From: Branchinecta lynchi
Taxonomy: Eukaryota > Arthropoda > Branchiopoda > Anostraca > Branchinectidae
Direction: 5' to 3'
Length of the DNA: 64,000 nt
Assembly: GCA_023053575.1 (NCBI GenBank)
Contig: JAKZAP010000009.1
Location: 11,079,869 to 11,143,868 of the forward strand
The notes under the pieces are model-generated. The model was not told the DNA's origin and ran no database searches. It saw nothing but the letters and a program-made list of their open reading frames with translations. The position numbers were made by a program, and so were the translations under genes. Shown piece after piece: positions 21,153 to 32,950 of this stretch (within the stretch, counting starts at the first letter, position 1; every line of letters begins with the position of its first letter).

Positions 21153-21444
21153 TTTGAATTCTGATAGCTTTTTATTTACTCATATTGTTGATCGTGATGA
21201 AAAATCCATAAACTAGAGATTAAATAAACTTTTGGCGGCACTTACGGTGCTGCAACAGGAAAAATCAAAAGAAAACGAATCTTCAAAATTCAATAATACA
21301 AAGAATTTTGTCTAGCTTCCCTATATTTCTAAATTTGTATTTGAATTTCTAAATTTGGGACTTTCTGGTTTCATATATCTACAGAACAGGCAAGCTCGGG
21401 AATTCACGTGATTACAAGCGCAAAAAGTTCAAAACAACTAAGAC
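21153..21444. promoter_or_regulatory. shared divergent promoter, attractin / V-ATPase e
   Basis: 292 bp separate the two start codons, which face away from each other. The interval contains a repeated TTTCTAAATTTG motif (near 21328 and 21351) and, 33 bp before the V-ATPase ATG, an E-box. Both transcripts must start within or very near this space unless 5' non-coding exons exist (CTACAG near 21380 could be an acceptor). Confidence 0.6.
21404..21411. promoter_or_regulatory. CLEAR-like E-box TCACGTGA
   Basis: Perfect palindromic TCACGTGA, the core of the CLEAR element bound by TFEB/MITF-type bHLH-Zip factors that control lysosome and V-ATPase genes. Position just upstream of a V-ATPase gene makes it credible. 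Confidence 0.55.
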
Positions 21445-21542
21445 ATGGGAGCCTCTGCTGTACCAATTGCTGTTGTTACTGCCATTTGTGCTGTGATTGG
21501 TGGCATAATCCCTTGGTTTACCCCTAAGGGACCTAATCAAGG
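21445..21542 (+). CDS. ATP6V0E: V-ATPase e exon 1
   Basis: ATG follows AACTAAGAC. Encodes the first membrane helix and PWFTPKGPNQ; donor CAAGG|GTGAGT, phase 2. Confidence 0.92.
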
Positions 21543-24500
21543 GTGAGTCTCTGTTGTAGGCAAGAGAAAAATTTATGTTCTCCTTCTCTCCAGTTAAGAT
21601 TTGAACTTCTTACAAATTTGTTTATTTTACCAACTGTAGGCTACCATTAGTACTATTTTTAGTCTGTGACAGATACAGTCAGTGACTGTGCTGTTTGACC
21701 TCCAGCTGGGGTTCATTAAAGATATGCCTCTTGACTTTGGACAGTTCTTCATATTTTAGGCCACCCCACCTTGCTCTTCGGACCACCCCCTGTGGCTGTG
21801 AACAGCTATGAATGAAATGTATATGCATTGAATTCCAGCCTTTCTTTCCAGCCTCTACCCTTACCAGATGTGTGAAATTGGGCCTTAATTGAAAACTGCA
21901 CAGGATACCTTGTTATTTGCACCACCTCCGCTACACCTCCGTGAATGAAATATATGCATGCAATTCACATCATTTCTTTCTAGCCTTGACACTTACCAAA
22001 TGCGTAAAATTTGGCTGTGACTGAAATCTCTAATTATTCTCTACACCATAGAGGAGGTCTATCCAACCTCAGACAAGATTTCAAATTTCCAGGGTAGTCT
22101 TTCCTTCAGAGTAATATATCTGAGCCTCGTTTTTGTTGCATGCTGCAGGTCCACTTCTCGGCTGTACAACATAATATTTTCTCTGTTTCCGTTGAACAAA
22201 GTTGTTGGAGCCTTGCCAAATACCTTTCTTCTAAAAAAACTGCTGACCTTTGCCAACTTGTTTTTGCACCAGCTTCCATTTCCAATTTTCTTTCGGGCCT
22301 TTTGTGGATTGATTTGCACTACTAGGGTAACCCAAATAGCTTGAGTTGAGCATGACTTTTGCGCCATCCTTTCTCTGTTGTATGCATTAGTGCCTTTTCG
22401 ACTTTGTTTTGCTCCAGGCAATTCTTCAAAAGAAATAGAAGAAAGTGGATGACATTTGATATCAATTAATCGTCGGGATGGATGTATTTTCATGGTTCAC
22501 ACTCAGTCCTTGTGATTTAGTCTTTGTTCACACAAGTTTACTAGGGGTGGTGCAAATAGAATGGTATAGCCTACTATACAACTGTAAATGAAGAACTTAA
22601 TACTGTCAGCTAACAGCCATGTGTTTCAGCTTTCTTTTAAAAAAAGATTTAAATTGGGTCTTTTGTGGATTGATTTGCACTACTAGGGTAACCCAAATAG
22701 CTTGAGTTGTGCATGACTGCTGCACCAGCCTTTTTCTGTTGCATGTGTTAGTGCATTTTCGACTTTGTTTTGCTCCAGGCAATTCTTCAAAAAAGAATTA
22801 GAAGAAAGTGGATGACATTTGATATCAATCAATTTCGTTAGGATGGATGTATTTTGATGATTCACTCAGTCCTTGTGATTTAGTCTTTATTTACACAAGT
22901 TTACTAGGGGGGTTGCAAATAGAATAAACTGTAGAATACTGTACTGTAGAATAGGATACAACTGTAAATGAAGAACCTAATACTATCAGCTAACAGCAAT
23001 GTGTTTCAGCTTTCTTTTTAAAAAAGATTTAAATCTATATCCTTTTGAGCAATTTTTATTTTATTTTCTCATCGATTACTTTTGTCCTTTCGAATCTCTG
23101 ATGGCCATGAAGGTAATTCAAAATGCCATAATCTTCTGGGAAAGGGTGTTGTGCAGATTGTTCATAAATCATATAGCTCTAGTCCCACTGTATAGCCTGT
23201 CAGATTTGTTGATAAGTTTTCCCTATTATGTTATAATAATAATAATATAATAATATAACTGCAGTAAAACGGCTTTCGCCTCTATTAATTTCTCAAGACA
23301 CTGTGTACATTAAACCGAATTTCAGCCAGGTGACGATCCACGGCAGCTTTAAAGTGATTGATATTTTCGGCATTTACAACATTTTCGGGGAGATTATTCC
23401 AGTATTCCACTATTCGGTTTTTGAAGCTCCATTTGCCAATGTCTTTTCGGAATTTCTGACCACAAATTTTCAAGCTGTGTTCTCTGAGACCGTTGTGATT
23501 GAAAGTGAGGATGTCATCAAACCTTATGTTATCGTAGTAACTGTTACAAATCTTAAAAGTTTCGATTAAATCACCTCAGAGAAATCTATAAGAAAAACTT
23601 GGTAATCGTGATCTTTTAAGTCGGTGTTCATAAGGCAGATGGAGAATGGCTGGCACTGTTTTTGTTGCTTTTCTTTGAACTTGCTCAATGGCGATAATGT
23701 CCTTGTTATACAAGGGCCTCGTTGTTACGGGGCCATATTCATGTTATGTTTCTAGCCTAGCCTAGACTTTATTTTGACTGTGCTCTGAAGAAAGTGTCAT
23801 GGTTAGTAGACAGGGTGTGGCCTCTGAAAGTATTTAGAAGGAACGTGAATTTTTTGTGTTATGTACTCTAACAGTTGCGAATATGTACAACTTTTACTGT
23901 AGCTTAAGTAAGATCTACAGTTTTTTTATATTTTTATAGCACAACACAGACTGTTTTGGTCATAACAGCATGCTGCATCTGGATATTGTAAGTATCCTTT
24001 TTAATCTTCACATTATAAGTGCACTTTGATAAATAAGCTGGCTCCAGTCATTTATAATTTGGTAACTTAGATCAGAATTAGACATACAATAGGCTACCAG
24101 TTAAACCACAAGTCTGTGATTCACAGCAAGGTTCAAATCAGGGGTGTATAGTTGTCTGTACTGTACCAGTTACAGTGTTTTTCCCAACATAAAAACCTTG
24201 GCTGAACAGCTGATGGAAGCTCGGAACCAAGGAGTTTAACCTGAGACTCAGTGGCCTTGTTGAAAATCAGTGGATGGCAAACCAACTTTAAGACAATTGA
24301 CCAACACAGTAGCCGAACAGATACACCAGTCTGAAATTTCACGAAATTCAGTGGAGCCTAGTTTTGTCTTTCTAGGTGATATGTTCTGGTGATATATACA
24401 AATATGCAGAGGTGTTACTAGCCAAAATGCTTGGGGGGGGGGGACGAGGCATTTACCGACTGGCTGGTAATTTTTACCGACTTTTTCTGCAGAAAAATGA

Positions 24501-25601
24501 CTGTTTTCAGCAACAAAAATGACATTTTTAAAAAAGTCGACTGATTCTCAGATAAATTCACTGATTTTCAGAAAAAACGACTATTTTGAGGAAAAATCGA
24601 CCAATTTTCAGAAAAACCGACTGTTTTCATGAAAAAAATCAACTGTTTTGACGAAAAATCGCGGCGCTTCGCGCCGACTCGGTTATTTTTACTGACTGGC
24701 CGACAGCTTTGGGGGGGGGCGTGCCCCCCCCCCAGTCGTAACGCCCCTGCAAATATGTATTAAATTGGTGGCATATTGCCTGACAATAGCCTACACTTTC
24801 TTAGGACAACTTAGATTTATTAGATACAACAGATTTATTTGATTTTCTCACCTTTTTCAGCTGGCTGTGTGCTTACATGTGCCAAATGAACCCCTTAGTT
24901 GGCCCAATCCTTCATAACTCCACCATGTTAATTATGTTAAAGGAATGGGGGGTAAGTGACTCTTTCTAGTTTTTACATGCTTAAATTGATTGTTCTGTGG
25001 TGAAGGTTTTCAACTGTCAACAGATCCCCAAAAGTCCAAGGCAGACTGAAGCTGTTGTACATAATGCTAACACTAGGGATGTTGAATATAGTTTTTCTCA
25101 TATCTAAAGCATGACGAGGCCATACAAATTAGAAATTTAATGAGATGTTTTGTAAGGAGTAGGCCTAGGCTAAAAAGAGTAAATGTTGTTTCAAGCCAAG
25201 CTGCTGTAAGTGTAGTAAGGTGTGAGAGGCTGTTATTAACTAATTAGTTTTATTTTGAATTTTTTCGGGTATAATAGCTAACTATGGTAGTTTCAGGTAC
25301 AAGAGTGAGCTAATAGTTGGTTGGTTCGAGTGTGCTTACATTTCAAAACTTCAACGGTTTCTTCACCTACCTCAATTACAACAGTGTTAGGTCCTATTAT
25401 TTTTCTGTAAAGTTCAATAACGGCTAGTCTAGTGTAAACTCTGCATGGATCTTGCACCTTAACATTCTTATTATAGAACCACACTACAATATTTGAGTAC
25501 GCATAGCCGAATCAAGAGCGAATCTAACTCGGTTGAGATTTCCAGTCTGATTGTGTGTTTTTTTCTCCTAGGGTGTTCCGCAACACGCTGCAGTTCATTA
25601 A
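21445..25601 (+). CDS. ATP6V0E: V-type H+-ATPase subunit e (Vo sector), complete, four exons
   Basis: Exons 21445-21542, 23940-23987, 24861-24951 and 25572-25601 join to 267 nt, 88 residues and a TAA stop; all introns are GT-AG and phases fit (2, 2, 0). The protein begins MGASAVPIAVVTAICAVIGG, then IIPWFTPKGPNQG, TACCIWIFWLCAYM, CQMNPLVGP, MLKEWGG. The PWF-PKGPN motif, two membrane helices and QLNPL-GP-like motif define the subunit e family (about 80 residues), a small membrane protein of the proton-pumping Vo complex in endosomes and lysosomes. Introns carry a LINE fragment and a hAT-like MITE. Expression may be shared with attractin across the divergent promoter. Confidence 0.93.
21543..23270. 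other. V-ATPase e intron 1, with local duplications
   Basis: Contains two related blocks of about 360 bp: TTTTGTGGATTGATTTGCAC occurs at about 22299 and again at 22661. An earlier pair sits near 21785 and 21938 (GAATGAAAT-TATATGCAT). A 144-codon minus-strand open frame at 22059-22493 overlaps the first block. Its decayed sister lacks the frame, so it is probably not a gene. Confidence 0.55.
23275..23735 (-). mobile_element. 5'-truncated LINE fragment in V-ATPase e intron 1
   Basis: The minus strand reads IIAIEQVQRKATKTVPAIL, HLPYEHRLKRSRLPSFSYRF, an in-frame TGA, GDLIETFKICNSYYDNI, then FKNRIVEYWNNLPENVVNAE and FKAAVDRHLAEI. This is the typical C-terminal end of a non-LTR retrotransposon polyprotein. 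The 3' tail is an AT-rich (TTA)n run at about 23228-23262. Insertion is antisense to the host gene. Confidence 0.85.
23940..23987 (+). CDS. ATP6V0E: V-ATPase e exon 2
   Basis: Acceptor TTATAG|C, donor ATATT|GTAAGT. Encodes TTQTVLVITACCIWI, start of the second helix; 48 nt. Confidence 0.88.
24407..24749. mobile_element. hAT-like MITE family E, copy 2, with 8-bp target duplication
   Basis: Terminal repeats CAGAGGTGTTACTAG and (complement) CAGGGGCGTTACGACTG. Perfect flanking duplication CAAATATG at 24399-24406 and 24750-24757. Eight-bp duplications and CAG-GGCGT ends are hAT hallmarks. No coding capacity. Sits in intron 2 of the V-ATPase gene. Confidence 0.88.
24861..24951 (+). CDS. ATP6V0E: V-ATPase e exon 3
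   Basis: Acceptor TTTTTCAG|C, donor GGGGG|GTAAGT. Encodes WLCAYMCQMNPLVGPILHNS and TMLIMLKEWG, the conserved C-terminal half of the family. Confidence 0.93.
25572..25601 (+). CDS. ATP6V0E: V-ATPase e exon 4 and stop
   Basis: Acceptor TTCTCCTAG|GG; encodes GVPQHAAVH and TAA. The family C-terminus is poorly conserved, so this last exon rests on splice phase and the EWG-V junction. Confidence 0.7.
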   Translation, partial: GVPQHAAVH

Positions 25602-26181
25602 TTTCCATTCCAAACTACTATCCAGATTTGATCTTTGTGTTCTTGTCGTGAGTCTGTATTCAACGTAAATGTTTTTTTTTTTTCGATAAAGTCTAAGCGT
25701 TTGTTAAAAAAAAAGTCTTATATGACCGAGACTCTCATTTAGGCTAAGAAACCTGTTTTAGTTATAGGGATTATCTAGTAGATATAGCTAAACTGTTTAA
25801 CTAACTAAAGCCTAGTATTCGCGAGAGTCTTCGCTAGCTTTTTAGGGGGTTTCCGCCCAGACTAGTGCACTAAAGTTGCGTTTTATTGGATGTAGTTTCC
25901 TTTCGGTTTCATTCTTCTTTTCTTAGTTCGTTCGTACTTGTGTTTCGTACCTTTTTATTTGTCCATTCTAGATGCTGTAGTTTCAGAACTTAAAAGAAAG
26001 TAGGCTACGTTTAAATACAGTGAAACTACACTCGAAAAAAAACGTAACTTCCGCCCTTTGTATGTGCATGGCTCTCATGTGAGAAAGAGAGAGAGAGACT
26101 TTAATTCCAAAAACGGCTTTCACAGCGCGTGGCGCCGAATTAGCGCTTCACGTCAGGTTATTTATAAACTTATCAGATAAC
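25602..26181. other. downstream of V-ATPase e, little recognised
   Basis: Presumed 3' UTR and flank; no canonical AATAAA close to the stop. A stretch near 25868 (GTTGCGTTTTATTGGA) resembles the ends of a MITE at 43364. A (GA)n run lies near 26082-26099. Confidence 0.4.
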
Positions 26182-27845
26182 AAGAGCTGGAAGCTCATAT
26201 GGCACTTGCAAGAGTCAGATGGAAGTGATGGTCAAAAGTATTTTTTTCACTTTTCGGTTAAGATGCACCAAACTTGCAAGGCTGGGTTAGAGGATGGAAG
26301 TTATGGTCAAATTTTTTTTTCCCCTTTTCGGTTAACATGCGCACTTTAAGGGTGGTAAAATTTAATTTCTGAGCAAAACTCTTGAGTCAAAAAGAATCGT
26401 GTGCTCATGGCGATCGTGAAAAAGTAAATTTTGCTTAAAAGTATTTTTTGCACTTTGCGGTTAAGATGAGTTCTTGAAGGGATGGTCGGATCGGAGAAGT
26501 AACGATGTTTAACCCAATGATGTCAAGTCTCTAATGCTCCAGGAAATCGTCCTAGCACATCTGGAAGTACCTTAACTGACGACCACCGGAATTCTGGACA
26601 CCCCCATACAGCTCCCCCCCCCCCCTCGGTACCCGAATCCGAGCCGATTCTGTCACTGATACACCTAGGACTTGTGCCTGTACTTCCTACCAAGTTTCAT
26701 CCTGATCGCTCAACTCTATGCGTGTCACAAGATTTCCGGTTCTCACTTCCGACCCCCCCCCCCCCACCCCGAGTTTATCGGATCCGGTCCTGAATTGAAA
26801 TGGGACATCTGAGACATGAGGTCTTCCAAGATATCAAGTTTCATTAAGATCCGAAAACCGGTTCGAAAGTTATACATGCCACTAATTTCCGGATTCCGCC
26901 GGGTCCCCCTCCCCCCACGATGGTCGGATCGGACAAGTGACTGTTTCCAAGTTAATCCGGCCGCGTCCCTGGTATGCCTGCCAAGTTGTGTTTTCCTAGT
27001 CCACTTGAAAGTACATTAACTACGGATCGCCGGAATTCCGGAACCCCCCTCCAACTACCCCATAGTGTCCGGATCCGGTCCACTTCTGTCAGTGATGTAT
27101 CTAAAGCTTGTGTTTGTTCTTCCCACCAAGTTTCATCCCGATCGCTCCACTCTGAGAGTTTCATAGGATTTCCGGTCCCCCTCCGCCTCCTCCCGCCCAG
27201 ATTCATCAGATCCGGTCCGGACTTGAAATGGGACATCTGAGACACGAGTTATTTCCAATGGTCGGATCGGACGAGTGACTTTTCCAAGTTAATCTGGCCG
27301 GGGCCCTGATATGCCTGCCAAGTTTTGTTGTCCTAGTCCACCTGGAAGTACATTAACTACGGATCGCCGGAATTCCGGAACCCCACTCCAACTCCCTCCA
27401 TAGTGTCCGGATCCGACCTAGTTCTGTCAGTGATGTATCTAGAGCTTGTGCTTGTTCTTCCCACCAAGTTTCATCCCGATCGCTCCACTCTGAGAGTTTC
27501 ATACGATTTCCAGTCCCCCTCCTCCTCCCCCCCCCAAGATTCATCGGATCCGGTCCAGACTTGAAATGGTACTTCTGAGACACGAGATATTTCCAGATAT
27601 CAAAGTTTCATTAAGATCTGATCACCCGTTCGAAAGTTACGCATGTCTACATTTTCCGCCTCCCCCTCCCCCCACGATGGTCGGATCGGGCAAGTGACTA
27701 TTTCCAAGTTAGTTTGGTCGGGTCCCTAATATGCCTGCCAAGTTCCATCGTCGTAGCACTTCTGGAAGTACCCTAACTCGAGAAGAGTGGACCAACCGAA
27801 AAGTGATCGGTATATGGCACTTGAGCGGAGCTGCAAGTGCCATAA
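26182..27845 (+). repeat. repeat family A, copy A2
   Basis: Starts AAGAGCTGGAAGCTCATATG and ends TATGGCACTTG - GCAAGTGCCATAAAA. Internal units are as in A1 but more diverged, with poly-C/G tracts (26615-26630, 26752-26765). Near 26230-26460, three CTTTTCGGTTAAGATG-type phrases form a 5' section lacking in A1. Confidence 0.75.
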
Positions 27846-27879
27846 AAACCGATCGTCAACGAAAAGCTGAGTCAACACA

Positions 27880-29034
27880 ACAAAATAATACACAAGTCAC
27901 TGTTTAATAAGGTTTACAAACACAGGTAAGAAGCTCTTTCTGTATCTCTCGTGAATTGGTGGAAGAAATTGAAGGGTGATGACTTTCTGCGAGTTGGGTC
28001 TGTGAGGTCGGGATCTTTAAATGTTGAAAAGGCGGGGGGAATAAATCTTGGAAACGGGGATTTGTCATGGCTTTATTGCCAAACCGGGTACACAAGAGGG
28101 TTCTTCTCTCCGATAAAGTAGTGAGCTGGAAATGCCCAAGAAGGAAGTGATATGGGAGTTTACCTTGACCATAAATAGTTCTTAATGCTAGCTTCTGGAC
28201 TGACTCTTGAATTTGACTGGGAAACAGTTAAACCAAAATGCCAAACCGTACAAGAATATTCAAGAATAGGGCGGATAAAACTTGTCTAAATTCTTAAAAG
28301 CTGTATTTTAGGGTAAGAAAACTTGGAGAAAAACTTAACCGTAGAAAGTGCCAAATTAGCTTGCTTTATGATGTTAGCGACGTGGGCCTCCCACTTCAGA
28401 TCGCTCGAGATAGTGACACCGAGGAGCTTGCACTGCTGACATCTCCTGAGGGATTGGTTGCTTGAACTAAAGCATGCTCTTCAAGAAACTGATAGTCATG
28501 ATACTTGACTTTTTGGCATTGACAGTCATGTCGGCCTGTGCAGCATCGCCGGTAATATCCTCAATGATTTCCATGGCTGAGCTCTTCAAGCTTTTCCGGC
28601 ATTTTCCCAGTAAGGACATGTCGTCAACAAATTTCCAGCGGTCAGGGTGTTCAGTCCCAAGTCCGTTTATCGTAATCAGGAACAGGAGCGGGCCAAGGAG
28701 GGTACCCTGGGGTACGCCACAGTAAACTGAAAGGAGATCTGAATAGACACTTATATACTTTACATATTGAGTTCTACTGGAAAGGAAGGAAGCTATTATT
28801 CTAACAAGGTTAGGGTTAACATGAAATTCTTTTAGGAGTTTTTCAACTAAAACATTGTGGTTAATCAGATCAAAGGCTTTTTGGAGGTCGATTAGAAGTA
28901 GATTTAGCCAAATGTGTGTGTGTTGTGCACCCATATTCCCTGGAGGAGAGGAGAACAAGCAGGCTATGCACCATTTTGATAGATAGAGAAACCAATGTTT
29001 TATTTTGATTTGAAAAGTCTTTTATACTGGTACC
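27880..29034 (-). mobile_element. LINE remnant: reverse transcriptase core and C-terminus
   Basis: The minus strand encodes LLLIDLQKAFDLINHNVLVE, SDLLSVYCGVPQGTLLGPLL and WKFVDDMSLL: the RT motifs (palm D, GVPQGT-LGP, FVDD). After frameshifts it gives GQGKLPYHFLLGHFQLTTL and RFGNKAMTNPRFQDLFPP near 28110-27990, the C-terminal end of such elements. CR1/L2-like. The 5' side is interrupted by the hAT-like element starting at 29035. Confidence 0.85.
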
Positions 29035-30436
29035 CAGGGGCGTCGCAAGTGCATTTTCGGTGGGGGGGGGGGGGTGCAGAGCCAAAATTTTACCGAATCT
29101 TTCAAAAATTTTACCGAATCCTAGAACTAAGAATTCGAGCTTTAAATTGTGGAACAGAAACGATTACGTAGGAAGAGTAACAATAAAAGTCAGCATGAAC
29201 GACGATAAGCCAACTATTAGGCGCCGTTTTGGCGAAGCCCACATAGAGAATACGTTGCCGGGCATGATTGCAGTAACAGCTACTATCTATTGTAGCCAAC
29301 AGAAAATTAAATCGAGCGCCGCAGGCGAAAATTTTCGAAATCCATTTTTTTTTGTTTTTGTAGGCTAAAATTTAATTGCTTCTATTACAAATTCTATCAT
29401 TTACCGTTGATGAAATACCGAGACTCTTAAGAAGTTCTAGAAAACGGATGGAGCGACGTTCCGGCAGCAGCAGCAACTGTAGTCTAGTCAATATACTACC
29501 TATGATAACATAAAGTGAGCGCCGCAGGCGACATTTTTTTTTGCTTTTTCCTGCCAAATTTAATTTCCATTCAAATTCTAGCTTTTAATGTTTCGAAATC
29601 TCAATCCTAAAACTGGCTTAAAACCCCCGTCAAATGACGCGCCCTTCCACAAAATAGAGAACATTACGAAAAGTGCTGCAGGCGGAATTTTCGAAATATT
29701 TATGATCAGATTTTCTTTTTGAGATCCGAAATAAAAGTAAGGACTATCGATGATATCACAGATCATCAATTTTGTCTGCGACAAGTGCTTCACTCGACCT
29801 CTTCTGAATTTCGAGGTTCGTGGTAACTTCCGGATCCTGGCAATTACAACGAATAAGTTACCGAATCTCAGTTATTATACCGAATAAGTTTAGACCGATA
29901 GCGTGTTCGGGATTCTGTATAACCACCGTATCCCGGTTAGTATACCGAATTGTTTCGGTATCGAAAGACTACCGAACAATATTCATATTCGGTATACTTT
30001 CGTCGAAACTGGAACAAAGTCAGGATTCGTGGTTAACTTCCGAATCCTGGAAATTACACTTAATAAATTACCGAATCCCAATCATGACACCGAATAATTC
30101 TGAACCAACAGCTTATTCGGGAGTCTGTGTAACTGCGGAATCTCCATAAATATACCGAATAGTTTCGGCATTGAAAAATTACCAAATGATTTCAGTAATT
30201 CTCTCACCAAATTCGTGATAACTAACGAATACTGGCAACTATACCGAATCCCGATCATTATACCGAAGAGATTTGTACAGATAGCCTATTTAGGAGTCTG
30301 TATATATCTACCGAATCGCCGTAAATCGAAAAATACCGAACAATTTTAGTAAACTTTTGGGCCTCCGGCCCAAAATTTTTACCGAATCTCAAAAAGGTGG
30401 GGGGGTGCTGCACCCCCCCCCCTTGCGACGCCCCTG
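29035..30436. mobile_element. hAT-like non-autonomous element family F, copy 1, 8-bp target duplication
   Basis: Ends CAGGGGCGTCGCAAG and its exact complement CTTGCGACGCCCCTG, flanked by perfect CTGGTACC (29027-29034 and 30437-30444). G and C runs lie just inside the ends. The interior has three loose tandem units of about 200 bp rich in ACCGAAT (29812, 30022, 30209). No transposase frame. Confidence 0.9.
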
Positions 30437-30444
30437 CTGGTACC

Positions 30445-31464
30445 CTCTGGAGAATAAGGGGTAGAGATACCTGTGAGAACCATTATCGTTCCTGCCAGCG
30501 TGCCCTAGCATTGAAGCATGGTTGTAAAAAAGGGCTTAGTGTACTAGACTGTTTCCGCCTACTTTTCCTTTGAAAAAAGTTCGTCTTCACGTCCTATTTT
30601 TTGGCCTTCCGGGCTCATGGCCTCTTGGATCCACCAATCCTAATAAAGTAAGCAGTTGTCTATACTACCTCTCCGTAAATGGAAAATGTCATACAAAGTT
30701 TTTAATAAAGATGGGCCTAAGCTTTCTGAACATGCTCACTATTGGATAAGACCATACTGTCATGCCGAAATTTGTGGTTAGCTCCTTTTGTTGCTTTTTC
30801 TTCATTTGTTGTTACCCCATCGTCTATGTATTTTGCACGAGGGATTGCCGACTCTCCGGCACCGACTTTTGTGCCGGCCATAAATTCTAATTTTGGCCCT
30901 GTCCCAAACGTGGCGCTATCTGGGCGTCGACATCACTGGTAGTGAGTCTTCAAATTTGGTCGTTTTCTACCCTACTTACCGTAGTTACTGCGCATGACCT
31001 TTTGGATACTGGGCCTAAAGGTTGGGACGCACTCATCTCTTTCGGCGAAATATCTCACCACGTGCTAATCGCGCCACAGACATCGTAGTTACCACGCTTA
31101 AGCATTGTTCAAATAGATGTTAAAAGTAATAGGTTTGAAAGGCTCTGGTCAATGCAACGTTCGGTGTTGCCACACTGATACAATTTTTCGACTGAAGATC
31201 AGAAAAAGTGTTCTACTACTTGAAGTAGACGACTAATTTGACGCCTATTATATTGTAAAAATCTACTAAATTACCGGACGGACAGTATTGGTCCCAGATT
31301 GGTCCTTGAACTAACAATAAGCAGTCGTAACAGAACAAAACGTGTTCTTTTAAAGAAAAGTTACTACTTAACTTTCAAGAAAGTAGAACTTTTGTGCTTC
31401 CCGTGGAAACACTGGCGACGCTGCTCTTTCCCCGACCCGCTAGTGGAGCCCAATCAAGCGATCT
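30445..31464. other. gene-poor stretch with family C-like ends
   Basis: Near 30966 the sequence CTACCCTACTTACCGTAGTT resembles a family C arm, and near 31770 GAACACGCTC resembles its other end. A larger decayed relative may cover about 30960-31780. No gene recognised. Confidence 0.35.
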
Positions 31465-31600
31465 AGTAAGTAAGTAATTTATTTTTGACCCGCCATTTTC
31501 AGAAAGCGGAGTAAATGTAGAAAATAGATACAACACATAAACATACACAAAAAGACACTTAATTTCAATCGTCGGCCAGGATCTGATTGGCTCTACATAT
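31465..31600 (-). mobile_element. short LINE/SINE 3' end, copy 1
   Basis: AAGTAAGTAATTTATTT followed by a CCCGCC, TTTCAGAAAGCGGAGTAAAT, ACACATAAACATACACAAAA and CAATCGTCGGCCAGGA series, shared with 32703-32830 in the same orientation. Weakly similar to the LINE 3' end at 60060 and to about 41190-41230. Confidence 0.6.
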
Positions 31601-32435
31601 GACATGGCAGAACTAGGGTCTATTCTCCTTATACGGATTATAACAGCGCGCCCCGAAGAAAAGGCGAATCTGTATACGCTGTATTACATCTATTTGAACA
31701 ATGCATTAGCCTCGGCATTACCAAATAATCACTTTTGGGAAGGTTGGAAAACCCAGCGTAGTAGTTACTGCAAGAACACGCTCATTGTGTCCTAGCGGCC
31801 GTCGTCTCGTTCCCAAGTTTCCCAACAGAGGAGATTGTTTTTTTTCTGATTCGCCTTCTCAGAAAAAAATCAAACGAGTTGCTTATTAAATTGTTCTTTC
31901 TTTTGTTATTTTAGTAAGTAGCTTTAGTATCCGAAAACCCCCAAAACTGTTCAGTTTCTCGTAGACGGTCTTTCAGACAGCGTTTTGTTTCCCTTTCGGT
32001 TCAGATGTGATTGTTTTTATCACGTTTTTGTACTTTTCTAAATCCCTGCGCATCTAGTCGGTGATTAAAAGCTCTTGTCAAAGACGGGATGAGGAAAGGT
32101 GAAAGGGTGTCCGTCGGTTTCGCTCGATGACAGGAGATTGAGCTACTTGTATCGGAGACTATCTGTTTGAGCGAATTACTCACTGGATCTAAAGCCGTCT
32201 TTAGGATGTGTGACTATAATAAACAGTTATGTATGTTATGAAATTTTGAACGATTCTATATTTACTCGCTAACTTCACGCGATGACAGCAGTCTAGAAGA
32301 AATGGACTCAAATAATTTCAGTATGCAAATGGAATTAGATCTATATTGTATTAAAAATCTGCATAATTTCTTAGCAGGGCCTGAAGCCCTGCCTGACCAA
32401 GAAAGAAACAAGCCAATAGAACCTCCGTCTTTGGT

Positions 32436-32660
32436 TACATGCAGCGACTATGGATACCCTGACAAAACAGAGCAGAGCTAGATTGCGAGTTACTTGCTGA
32501 GCTTTGAGTTGACACCCGTCTACTTGCCTCTTTGCTGCTGCGCGTATCAGAGTAAAAACTGTAGCAGGCGTGCACGACCCAAATGGTAGACAACCAACAG
32601 GCTGTTACTCCCGACGTTTCATCCAGGGCTCTACTACGAACGTGTCCGAAAGCTTTTTGG
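32436..32660 (-). repeat. repeat J, copy 1
   Basis: Inverted relative to copy 2 at 37860-38035. Both share TATCCATAGTCGCTGCATG and translate to similar strings ending in QGIHSRCM. Possibly a transposon end. Confidence 0.5.
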
Positions 32661-32702
32661 TGCTGTAAATGCTGCATTAATGCTGCATTTTCTTTCTTTA
32701 AG

Positions 32703-32830
32703 TAATAAAGTAATAAGTAATTTATTTATAACCCGCCGTTTTCAGAAAGCGGAGTAAATGAAGAAATTAAATAAAACACATAAACATACACAAAAAGACA
32801 CTTAATTTCAATCGTCGGCCAGGAAGCAGT
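32703..32830 (-). mobile_element. short LINE/SINE 3' end, copy 2
   Basis: Same series as copy 1, with AATAAGTAATTTATTTATAAC, CCCGCC, CAGAAAGCGGAGTAAATG and CAATCGTCGGCCAGGA. Confidence 0.6.
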
Positions 32831-32950
32831 GTAGAAGGTCGTGCGCTGGTTGGGTTCTGTTGTCAATGATTTTTTATAGCGAAGAAGAAACATCCAAAAG
32901 GGTAACACTTGCATCTTGAATTTTGAACTTCTCTGTCAAAGTATGGTTAT

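Noticed and set aside
22059..22493. 144-codon minus-strand ORF as a gene
   Set aside because: Inside an intron, no family match, and the frame is broken in the duplicated sister block.
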